The notes below the pieces were generated by a model, which saw nothing but the letters and a program-made list of their open reading frames with translations, made no database searches and was not told the DNA's origin. A stretch of DNA of 64,000 bases from assembly GCA_002256145.1 (NCBI GenBank), contig NKIP01000007.1:62001-126000 (forward strand), written 5' to 3'. Origin of the DNA: Comamonadaceae bacterium PBBC1 (GTDB lineage Bacteria > Pseudomonadota > Gammaproteobacteria > Burkholderiales > Burkholderiaceae_C). This document shows positions 30,501 to 42,500 of this stretch, piece by piece (position 1 is the stretch's first letter; each line of letters starts with the position of its first letter). Made by a program: the position numbers and the translations under genes.

Positions 30501-33500
30501 GTAGTTGAACGTGAAAATGTCACTGACCACTTGGTTGCCCACCACGTCGGACACACGGGCTTGGACCAAGTACGTGCCACTGGTGGTGGGCAAGAACAAG
30601 CTGTCATAAGCGGTGAACGTGACGCCAGAGTCTTTGCTGTAGCGGTATTCCACCGTGTCGCTCGTGGCATAAGTCTGGTCGAGCTTGATTTCGCTGGTGT
30701 AAGTGACCTTGTCGGCGCTGAAGGTGCCGGTGTCGCAAACCAGTGAAATCGTGGGCTTGATGGGGGCTTCCAAGTCGAGCGTGAAGGTCAGGCTCTCGGT
30801 GGACACGTTGCCGGCCGCGTCGGTGCTGCGCACCACCACGGTGTGCACGCCGTTGGTGCTGGGCGCGGTGTAACTGGAGCCAAAGCTGCCGCTGTCGACT
30901 TTGTATTCGACGCTGGCACCACTTTCAATGCCGGTGATGGCGCTCAAGCCCGCTTGCTTGGTGATCAGGTCGGAAGCCGAGTTACCTGAATCGCAAGCCA
31001 GTGTGAAGACGGGCTTGGTGGTGCTGGTGTCAATGACCAGGGTCAGGGTCTGTGCGCTGCTGACGTTGCCCGCCGGGTCTTTGACCACGGCGCTCACGGT
31101 GCGGCTGCCGTCAAACAGGCCCAGCGTGGGGGTGACCGACCAGCTGCCATCGGCGGCCACCACGGTCGAGAGGATCTCGCCCGTGCTTTGGAAGGTGACG
31201 ATGAGGGTGTCATCGGCCGTGCCCAAGCCCACCACGGTCGGTGTGGTGTCGCTGGTGATCAGGTCATTGGTCAGGCCACTGTTGCTGGACGTGCCCAAGG
31301 CCATGGCAAAGCTCGACGGTGTGGTGTCGATGCTGTAGGTTTTGGTCTGGTTGGTGACGTCGTTGTTGCCTGCCGCGTCAGAGCCCAGCAGCTTGGCGGC
31401 GATCTTGGTGTCGCCATCGGCCATCAGGTCAGCGGTATCGACCGCGATGCTGAAAGCCAGAGCGCTGTCCAGGGTGCCCGAGTAAGGGGTGTTGTTGATC
31501 ATCAACTCCACCGTGTCGCCTTCGCGGGCGTTGGTGGCACGACCGGTGACCATGGTGGTGGTCTGGCCCGATTCGCTCAGGTTGATGGTGTTGGCGCTGG
31601 TGACATCGTCCAAGGTCAGCACCGAGACGGCCTTGCTGGTGTCCAGTGTGAAGTCCAGGCTGACCGTGCTGCTGATGTTGCCAGCCACATCGGTCTGGCG
31701 GGCCATCACGGTATTGTTGCCTTCAATGGCGGCAAAGGTGCTGGTCCAGGTGGTGCCGTCGGTGCTGTACTCCAGCAAAGCCCCGCTTTCCAGGTTGCCA
31801 GTGGTGATGGCGCCCTGGTTGGTGATTTTGTCGCTGCTGCTGAAACCGCTGTCGCAGGTCAAGCTCAAGCTCGGTGTCCCCACTGTCTTGTCGATGGTCA
31901 AGGTCAGGGTCTGCGCCGCGCTGATGTTGCCCGCAGCATCGGTGGCGACCACGCTGACGGTGCCGCTGGCCATGGCTTGCTGCGCCGTGACCGACCACAC
32001 GCCTGCAGCCACCACGGTGGTCAGCACCTCGTTGGTGCCGGGCAGGGTGACCTTGATCTGGTCACCGTTGCTGCCGGTACCACTCAAAGTGGGGGTGTCA
32101 TCGCTGGTGACCAGATCGGCGGTGCTGCCGCTGTTGCTGGACGTGGCCAACTGCACTGTGAAACTCGGCGCCAGGGTGTCCACCGCATAGCTGGTGGAGG
32201 CAGCGGTGCCGGTGTTGCCGGCCTCGTCGGTGTAGCTGGTGGCCAGGCTCAGGCTGTTGCTGGCCGACTCCACACCCGGAGTGGGGGTGAAGGTGGCGGT
32301 CCAGACCAAGCCGTCGGTGCTGGCGGTGAAGTCCGACAGACTGCCATTGGGTGAACTCATGTCGGCTTTGCTGAAGCCCAACACTTTTTCGCTGAAGGTC
32401 ACGGTCACGGTGGCGGTCTCGCCCACTTTGAGCGCGGTGTCGCTGATGCCGATGCTGGCCGTAGGGGCCTGGCGGTCGATGGCGTAGTTGACGCTGGTGG
32501 CGCTGCTGCCCTGGTTGCCCACCAAGTCGGTGTAACCGGCGGACAGGCTGATGGTGTTGGTCGCATCGACCACACCCGCGTCGGGCGTGAAAGTGCCCAC
32601 CCAGGTCTTGCCACCGTCGGTGGTGGCCAAGGTGCTGAGGGTGCCGTTTTGCACCGTGACATCGGTGTTGTCGAAGTCCTTGACCTTCTCGCTGAAGCTG
32701 ATGGTCACCACAGCGGTTTCACCCGCTGTGAGGGCGGTGTCGCTCAGGCCGATGGTGGCGGTGGGGCCTTGGGTGTCCACGGCGTAGTTGCCACTGGCGG
32801 CGGTACCGCCCAAGTTGCCGGCCAAGTCGCTGTAGCCACCGGCGTTGACGGTGATGCCATTGGCGCCCGATTCGAGGGCGCTGGTGGCCGTGAAAGTGGC
32901 CGTCCAGGTTTTGCCGCCATCGGCGCTGCTCAGCGTGCTCAGGGTGCCGTTGGGGGCGCTGACGTCGGCATTGCTGAAGTCTTTGACGGCTTCGTTGAAG
33001 GTGATGGTGACGTTGGCACTTTGACCCGCCGTCAGGCTGGTGATGTCTGCGCCCTGCCCGTCCTTGAGCGTCACGGTCGCCGAGGGTGCCTGGGTGTCGA
33101 TGGTGTAGTTGCCACTGGTGCCATCGCTGCCGGTGTTGCCCGCCAGGTCGGTGTAGGTGTTGGCCAGGGTGATGACGTTGGTGACGTCTTCGAGGTTCGC
33201 CGTGGGCGTGAAAGTGCCTGTCCAAGTGATGCCGCCGTCGGCGCTGGACAAGGTGCCCAGGCTGCCGTTGGCCACGGTGACATCGGTGTTGCTGAAGTCG
33301 GCCACTTTTTCGCTGAAGGTGATGGTCAGTGTGGTCGCGTCACCGGCCTTGAGGGCTTCGTTGGCCAGTTTGATCGTGGCCGTGGGGGCCTTGCTGTCGA
33401 TCACGTAGTTGCTGCTGGTGTTGCTGGCGCTGCTGATGGCGGTGTTGCCGGCCAAGTCGGTGAAGGCGGTGCCCACCTGCACCACGTTGGTGGTGTCTTC

Positions 33501-36500
33501 CACATTGGCGTTGGCGGTGAAGGTGGCGCTCCAGGTCTGACCGCTGTCGCTGGTGGCCAAGTTGCTCAGCACGCCGTTGTCGGCGCTGATGTCGCTCAGG
33601 TCAAAGGCCGTCACTTTCTCGCTGAAGGTGATGGTGACGGTGGCCGTATCGCCCGCCTTGAGGGCAGGCTTGCTGATGGACAGGCTTTGAACCGTGGGAG
33701 CACCGGTGTCCACGCTGTAGACCTGAGAGGCGATGCCGGTTTTGGTGTTGCCTGCGGCGTCGGTGGCGTCCACCACCACGCTGATGCTCTTGTCGGAGTC
33801 GGCCACCAGGTTGGCGGTGGTGACCTCGACGCTGTAGTGGCCCGAGGCGTCCACGGTGCCAGTGAAGGTCTGGCCGTGCACAAACACACTGACTTTGTCA
33901 CCGGCCAAAGCGTTGGTGACCTCGCCCACAATGGTGGTGGTGGTGGCTTGAGCGTCAACAGGTCCAATGGCGTTGTCGCCCGCAATGGGGCTGACGGTGA
34001 CCACAGGGCTGGGTGCCGTGGTGTCGAGTGTGAAATTCAGCACGCTGGAGGTGGCCACGTTGCCTGCGGCGTCGGTCTGGCGCACGCTGACGGTGTTGAC
34101 GCCTTCGGTGGCGGTGAAGGTGGTGCCCCACACGCTGCCGTTGGTGCTGTATTCGACCACTGCACCGGTTTCAATGCCGCTGAGTGTGAGGCTGGCGCTG
34201 CTGCTGACCTTGTCGCTGGCACTGTTGCCGCTGTCGCAGCTCAGGCTCAGGCCCGGGGTGGCGATGGTTTTGTCAATGGTCAGGGCCAGCAACTGGGGCA
34301 AGGAGCTCACGTTGGAGGGGTTCTTGGCCACGATGCTGACGTTGCCACTGCTGATCGCCTGGGTGGGCGTGACAGTCCAGTTGCCATCGCTGCCCACCAC
34401 GGTGGACAGCATTTCATTGGTGCCGGGCATCGTCACTTCGATGCGGTCACCGGCGGTGCCGGTGCCGCTGATGGTGGGCGTGTCGTCGCTGGTGATGAGG
34501 TCGGTGGTGACGCCCGAGTTGCTGCTGACGTCCAGCTTGGCCACAAACGCGGGGGCGCGGGTGTCCACGGCATACACGGCGCTGGCGGCGGTGCCGGTGT
34601 TGCCCGCTTCGTCGGTGTAGCTGGTGGCCAGGCTCAGGGTGTTCACAGCCACCTGGGTGCTGGCGCTCGGGGTGAACTGGGCAGTCCAGGTGATGCCGTC
34701 GGTGCTGGCAAAGGTGTTCAGCGTGCCGTTTTCTGCCGTCACGTCGGCATTGGTGAAACTGCTCACCTTTTCCGAGAAGGTGATGGTCACCGTCGCGGTT
34801 TCACCGGCCTGCAAAGCGGTATCGCTCAGGCTGATGGTGGCGGTGGGGGCCTTGCGGTCCACGCTGTAGTTGGCGCTGGCCTGGCTGCTGCCCTGGTTGC
34901 CCACCAAGTCGGTGTAAGCGTTGCTGATGCTGATGGTGTTGCTGGCCGCCTGCACACCGCTGGTGGGGGTGAAGGTGCCCACCCAGGTCTTGCCACCGTC
35001 GGTGGTGGCCAGGGTGCCCAAAGTGCCGTTTTGCACCGTGACGTCGGTGTTGTCGAAGTCCTTGACCTTTTCGTTGAAGCTGATCGTGACTTGCGCGGTT
35101 TCACCCGCGTTCAGGGTGCTGTCGCTCAGGGTGATGGTGGCGGTGGGGCCTTGGGTGTCCACGGCGAAGTTGCCGCTGGCGGCCGTGCCGCCCAGGTTGC
35201 CGGCCAGGTCGCTGTAGCCGCCCGCATTGACGGTGATGCCGTTGGAGCCCGACTCCACAGCGCTGGTGGCGGTGAAGGTGCCGGCCCAGGTTTTGCCACC
35301 GTCGGTGCTGGTCAGGGTGCTCAAGTTGCCATTGGGGGCGCTGACGTCGGCGTTGCTGAAGTCCTTGACGGCTTCGTTGAAGGTGATGGTGACGCTGGCG
35401 CTTTGGCCGGTGCTCAGGCCGGTGATGTCAGCGCCCTGCCCGTCTTTCAGGCTGACCACGGCCGTGGGGGCCAGGGTGTCGAGTGTGTAGTTGCCACTGG
35501 CACCGGTGCTGCCCGTGTTGCCCGCCAGGTCGGTGTAGGTGTTGGCCAGGGTGATGACGTTCGATGCGTCTTCCATGTTGGTGGCAGGTGTGAAGCTACC
35601 GGTCCAGGTTTTGCCCTCATCGGCGCTGCTCAGTGTGCCCAAGCTGCCGTTGGCCACGGTGACATCGGCGTTGCTGAAGTCAGCCACTTTTTCGCTGAAA
35701 GTGATGGTCAACGTGGTGGACTGTCCTGCTTTGAGCGCCTCGTTGGCCAACTGGATGGTGGCTGTGGGAGCCTTGCTGTCGATGGCGTAATTGTTGCTGG
35801 TGTTGCTGGCACCGCTGAGTGCGCCGTTGCCCGAGATGTCGGTGAAGGCCGTGCCCACCTGCACCACGTTGGTGCTGTCTTCCACATTGGCGTTGGCGGT
35901 GAAGGTGGCGCTCCAGGTCTGGCCACCGTCGCTGGTGGCCAGGTTGCTCAGCACACCGTTGTCGGCGCTGATGTCGCTCAGGTCAAAGCCCAGCACTTTC
36001 TCGCTGAGGGTGATGGTGACCGTGGCGGTGTCGCCTGCCTTGAGGCTGGCCTTGTTGATGGACAGGCTTTGCACGGTGGGTGCGCCGGTGTCCACGGTGT
36101 AGCTGTGGTTGATCGAACCGGTCTGGGTATTGCCCGCAGCGTCGGTGGCATACACCACCACGCTGAGGGTCTTGTCAGAGTCGGCCACCAGGTCGGCGGT
36201 GGTCACGTCCACGCTGTAGTGGCCCGAAGCATCCACCGTGCTGGTGAAGGTTTTGCCACGGACAAACACGCTGACTTTGTCGCCTTCGCGGGCGTTGGTC
36301 ACCGCACCTTCAATGGTGGACGTGAGCGCCTGTGCATCGACCGGTCCGATGGCGTCGTCACCCACGACCGGGCTGACCGTCAGGGTGGGCGTGGGGGCCG
36401 TGGTGTCGAGCGTGAAATTCAGAACGCTGGAAGTGGCCACATTGCCTGCGGCATCGGTCTGGCGAACGAACACGGTGTTGGCCCCTTCGGTGGGCGTGAA

Positions 36501-39500
36501 CGTGGTGCTCCAGGCGCTGCCGTTGGTGCTGTATTCGAGCGTGGCGCCCGCTTCCTGATTGCTCACCGCGAAGCTGGCGCTGTTGCTGATCTTGTCGCTG
36601 GCACTGCTGCCGCTGTCGCAGGCCAGGCTCAAGCCAGGCGCAGCGATGCTCTTGTCGATGACAAGCGCCAGTGTGCGGGTGCTCGTGGTCGATGGACCGG
36701 TGTAGACCACCGACACATCACCCGAAGCGATGGCGGTCAGAGGCGTCACGCTCCACTGGCCGCTGGCGTCCACGGTGGCGGTCAGGACTTCGCCCGTGCC
36801 GGGCAGGGTCACCTGCACGCGGTCACCTGCTGTACCTGTGCCGTTGATGGTGGGGGTGTCGTCGCTGGTGATCAGGTCCAGCAAGCTGCCGCTGTTGCTG
36901 GTCGTGGCCAGGGTGGCGGTCAGGTTGTTGCTTTGGGTGTTGAGCACAAAGTTGAAGACGTCGGACACGGCGCTGTTGCCTGCCACATCGGTGGCGCGGA
37001 CATACAGGGCATTGGCACCTTCAGCGGCCATGAACGTGTTCGACCAGACTGTGCCGTTGGTGCTGTAGCTGAGCACCGTCCCGACATCGGCACCGGACAC
37101 GGTGAATTGGCCATTGGCGGTGATCTTGTCACCGGCCAAACCGGTGTCAGACACCAGGCTGACGGTGGGCTTGGACACCTGCGTATCCAAAGTGAAACTC
37201 AGGGTCGAGACAGCCCCTTCGTTGCCAGCGGCATCAACCACACGCGACTTGACGGTGTTGCTGCCCTCCACGGCCGCAAAAGTGGTGCCCCATGCGCTGC
37301 CGTCCAGGCTGTACTGGACACTGGCACCCGATTCGAGGGTGGTGGAACTCACCGCGCCATTGTTGGTGACTTTGTCGCCGCCCAGACTGCCGCTGTCGCA
37401 CACCAAGGCCAAAACGGGGGCTGCAGGTGCGGCGGTGTCGAGTGTGAAGCTGTAGGTGGTCAGGCTGCTGACGTTGCCAGCGGTGTCGGTCAGGCGAGCC
37501 TTGACGCTGTTGAGGCCTTCGGCCGCCGTGAAGGTGGTGCCCCAGGCACCGCCATTGACGCTGTACTCGATCAAACCGCCGGTTTCGGCCGTGTTCACGG
37601 CCAATGTGCCGTTTTGGCTGATTTTGTCGCTGTTGTTGCTGCCGCTGTCGCAGGTCAGGCCGATGGTCACCGGCAGGGGGGCGGTGATGTCGAGCGTGAA
37701 AGCCAGCACGCTGGTGTCACTCAGATTGCCCGCCGCATCCACCGCACGGGCGTACACCGTGTTGGCACCTTCGATGGCGGTGAAAGTGTTGCTCCAGGTA
37801 GAAGCATCGGTGCTGTACAACAAGGTGGTGCCCGCCGCCGTGGTGACGTGCAAGGCATCGGTCTTGGTGATCAGATCACTGCCCGATAGGCCGCTGTCGC
37901 ACACCAGCGTCAACACGGGCGCCAGGGGTTTGGTTTTGAGCCAGCTGAAGGCCAAATCCTGAATGCGTTCGTTGCCCGCCACATCGGTGGTGCGCACGCT
38001 GACGCTGTTCGCACCTTCAACGGCTGCAAAGGTATTGGACCAGCTGGTGCCGCCATTGGTGCTGTAACTGACCACGGCACCGGCTTCGACCCCGGACAAG
38101 GCCAATGTGCCGTCGCTGGAAATTTTGTCACCCGCCGTGGCAGTGTCACAGGCCAAGGCCAAGGTGAAGGCGCTGGCGGCGGTGTCCAGTGTGAAGCTCA
38201 GGCTGCTGGATGCGCTGACGTTGCCTGCCGTGTCGGTCTGGCGCACTTGCACCGTGTTGGCGGCTTCTGTGGCTGTGAAGGTCGTGCCCCACATTGAGCC
38301 ATTAGTGCTGTACTCGACGGTTGAGCCTGCTTCCAGGCCGCTCACCGTGATGGTGCCGTCTCGGCTGATCTTGTCGCTGCCGCTGGTGCCGCTGTCGCAC
38401 ACCAGGGCGATGCTGGGTGTGGCCACTGCCGTGTCCATCACCAAAGGCAGTGTCTTGGGCGCACTCACCACGCCCGCAGCGTTGGTGGCCGTCACGCTCA
38501 CGCTGCCACTGGCCACGTCCATCGTGGGCGTTACGCTCCACGAGCCGTCTGCCGCCACCGTGGTGCTGAGCACTTCGCCTGTGCCGGGCATCGTCACCTG
38601 GATGATGTCACCCGTGGTGCCCGTGCCGCTGATCGTGGGAGTCACGTCGTTGGTCACCAAGTCGGTCTGGCTGCCGCTGTTGCTGGCGTTGTCCAGCTTC
38701 AGTGTGAAGACCGCATCCAGCGTGCGCAGCTGGAACACCAGGGTGTCCGAGGTGGCCACATTGCCTGCCGCGTCCGTCACTTTGACGCTCACGCTGTTGC
38801 TGCCCTCCACCGCCGTGAAGCTGCTGGTCCAGTTTTGGCCGTCGGTGCTGTATTGCACTTGGGCGTCGCTGTCCACGTTGTTCAGGCTCAGCGCACCGCT
38901 GCGGGTGATCTTGTCGCTGCTGCTGGCACCACTGTCGCAGCTGAGCGCCACGCTGGGTTTGCTGATGAGTGTGTCCAGCGTGAAGCTCAGCGTGCTGGCT
39001 GCGCCTGCGTTGCCCGCTGCATCGATGACGCGGGCCTTGACGGTGTTGCTGCCTTCGGCCGCCACAAAGGTGTTGCCCCAGGCCACGCCGTCTGTGCTGT
39101 ATTGCAGTGTCGCGCCCACTTCGCTTGTGGTGGCGCTGAATGCGCCGTTTTGGGTGATCTTGTCGCTGCCCAACAGGCCGCTGTCGCACACCAGGCCCAA
39201 TACGGGCGCTGCAGGCGCTTGCGTGTCCAGTGTGAAGGCGTAGTCGGTGACCGCGCCCAGGTTGCCTGCCGCATCGGTCACGCGCACTTTGACGTTGTTC
39301 ACGCCTTCGGCCGCCGCCAAGGTGGCGGCCCAGGTTAGGCCGTCGGTGCTGTATTCAATCAGCCCTGCGGTTTCTGCTGTTTGCACCGCCAGTGTGCCGG
39401 TGTGGCTGATTTTGTCGTTGTTGGCCACGGCGGTCAGGCCGCTGTCGCACACCAGGCTGACGCTGGCAGCCACGGGCGCTGTTTTGTCCAGCGTGAAGCT

Positions 39501-42500
39501 CAGGCTGGAGGTGCTGCTGACGTTGCCCGCCTTGTCGGTCACGCGCACGCTGACGGTGTTGGCGCCGTCTGCGGCCGCAAAGGTGCTGTTCCAGGTGCTT
39601 CCGTTGGTGCTGTACTCCAGCGTGGCACCGGCTTCGGCCACCACGTTGAGGGCACCGTTGTTGGTGAGTTGGTCGCCCGCTTGGCTGCCGCTGTCGCACA
39701 CCAAGGTGAGCACGGCCGCTGTGGGCGCTGTGCTGTCCAGGGTGAAGCTGTAGTCTTGTGTGCGTTGGTTGCCTGCCGCGTCCATCACGCGCACTTTGAC
39801 GTTGTTCACGCCTTCGGCTGCCGCGTAGGTGCTGTCCCAGGTGCTGCCGTCGGTGCTGTAGGCCACGTTGGCTCCGACCTCGGCACCGGTGATGACCAGG
39901 CTGGCGTCTTGGCTGACTTTGTCGCCCGCCGTGCCGCTGTCGCAGCTGAGCGCCACCGTGAAGGCACTCATCTGGCTGTCCAGCGTGAAGTTGAAGGCAT
40001 TCGAGGTGGCCACGTTGCCTGCGGCGTCCGTCTGGCGCACTTGGACCGTGTTGCTGCCTTCTGTGGCTGCGAAGGTCGTGCCCCATGTTGTGCCGTTGAT
40101 GCTGTACTCGACAGTAGCACCCGCTTCCAAGCCGCTCACGTTGATCACGCCACTTTGGCTGATCTTGTCGCTGCTGCTCGCGCCGCTGTCGCACACCAAG
40201 GCCACAGTGGGTGTGGCCACAGCCGTGTCAATCACCAAAGCCAGGCTTTGCGCCGGGCTGGTGTTGCCTGCCGCGTCTTGGGCCGTCACGCTCACGTTGC
40301 CGCTGGCGATCACCAGGGTGGGCGTCACGCTCCACTTGCCGTCAGCCGCCACCGTGGTGCTGAGCACTTCGTTTGTGCCGGGCATGGTCACTTGGATGAT
40401 GTCGCCTGTGGTGCCCGTGCCGCTGATGGTGGGGGTGCTGTCGTTGGTGAGGCGGTCGGTCTTGGCCGCGCTGTTGCTGGCGTCGTCCAGTTGCACGGTG
40501 AACACCGGCGCTTTGGTGTCGACTGCGTAGCTGGCTTGCGCTGTGGTGCCTGCATTGCCCGCTTCGTCGGTGTAGGCAGTGCCCAGGCTCAGCGTGTTGC
40601 TGGCCGCTTCGGTGTCCACGCTCGGCGTGAAGGTGGCTGTCCAGATCAGGCCGTCTGCGCTGGCGGTGAAGCTGCTCAATGTGCCGTTGGGGGCCGTGAT
40701 GTCCGCGTTACTGAAGTCTTTGACTTTCTCGCTGAAGGTAATGGTGACCGTGGCGCTCTCGCCTGCTTTGAGGGCGTTGTCGCTCAAGGCGATGGTGGCG
40801 GTGGGGGCCTTCAAATCGATGGCGTAGTTGCCGCTTGTGGTGCTGGCGCCTTGGTTGCCCGCCACGTCGGTGTAGCTGTTGGCCACGCTCATCAGGTTGC
40901 TGGCGTCGGCTGTGCCTGCGGTGGGTGTGAAGGTGCCTGTCCAGGTCTTGCCGCCGTCGGTGGTGGCCAGGGTGCTGAGCGTGCCGTTCTCCACCGTGAC
41001 GTCGGTGTTGTCAAAGCCGGTGACTTTCTCGCTGAAGCTGATCGTCACTTGGGCGGTCTCGCCGGCAGTCAAGGCACTGTCGCTGATGCTGATGCTGGCG
41101 GTGGGGCCTTGGGTGTCGACGGCGTAGGTGGCGCTCGATGCGGCTGAACCAGCGTTATCGGCCAAGTCGCTGTAAGCACCGGGGTTGACGCTGATGCTGT
41201 TGGCGGCGACTTCGACGTTGGCGCTCGGCGTGAACGTGGCCGTCCAGGTGGTGCCGCCGTCGGTGCTGGCCAGGGTGCTGAGCGTGCCGCTGGGCGCGGT
41301 GACGTCGGCGTTGCTGAAGTCTTGGACGGCTTCGCTGAAGGTGATGGTGACTTTGGCGCTTTGACCGGCGGTGAGGCTGGTGATGGCCGCGTTGGTGTTG
41401 TCCGTGAGGGTGACGCTGGCAGTGGGGGCCTTGGTGTCCACGCTGTAGTTGCCGCTGTCTGCGCTTTGGCCTGCGTTGCCTGCCACGTCGGTGTAGGTGC
41501 TGGCCAGGGTGATGCTGTTGGTGGCGTCTTCGAGGTTGACGCTGGGCGTGAAGGTGCCGGTCCAGACGATGCCGTCGGTGCTGCTGAGCGTGCCCAGACT
41601 GCCGTTGGCCACGGTGACGTCGGTGTTGCTGAAGTTGCTGACCTTCTCGCTGAAGGTGATGGTCAGCGTGGTGGTCTCTCCGGCCTTGAGGGCTTCGTCG
41701 GCCAGTTGGAGGGTGGCTGTGGGGGCCAGGGTTTCGACGCTGTAGTTGCCGCTGGTGGCTGCGGTACCCAGGTTGTCCGACAGGTCGGTGTAGTTGGCCA
41801 GCACTTTGACCACATTGGTGGTGTCTTCGATGCTGGCCGTCGGGGTGAGTGTGGCGGTCCAGGTCAGGCCGCTGTCAGCGGTGGCCAAGCCCGTCAGCGT
41901 GCCGTTGTCGGCGGTCAGGTCCGACAGGTCAAAGGCTTTGACTTTCTCGCTGAAGGTGATGGTGACGGTGGCGCTATCGCCCACTTTGAGGGCGCTCTTG
42001 TCGAGCACGATGCTTTGCACCGTGGGCACGGTGATGTCCACCGCGTAGGCGCGGGTGTCCGAGACCATGTGGGTGTTGCCTGCCGCGTCGCTGGCCATGA
42101 GCACGACTTCGATTTCTGAGCCTTGGTCAGCAATCAGGTCGGCCGTGGCCACGCTGACGCTGTAGTTGCCCAGCGCGTCCACGGTGGCGCTGAAGGTTTG
42201 GCCGTTGACCAGCACTTTGACCAGGTCGCCTTCGCGGGCGTCGGTCACGCTGCCGGTGATGCCGGTCTGGGTTTGCACCGCGTCCGCAGGGCTCAGGGCG
42301 TCATCGCCGCCAATGGCGTTGATGGTGACCGTTGGCGCTGGGACGGTGGTGTCCAGCGTGAAGCTCAGGCTGCTGGATGCGCTGACGTTGCCTGCGGCGT
42401 CCGTCTGGCGCACTTGGACCGTGTTGCTGCCTTCTGTGGCGCTGAACGTGGCGCTCCAGTCGGTGCCGTTCGAGCTGTATTGGACTGTTGAGCCTGCTTC

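Noticed and set aside
32649..37889. 1746-codon open frame on the plus strand opposite the adhesin
   Set aside because: It is the antisense of the repetitive GC-rich adhesin. Its protein is biased to Gly, Ala, Val, Asp and His in the same repeats, with no ribosome-binding site or family.
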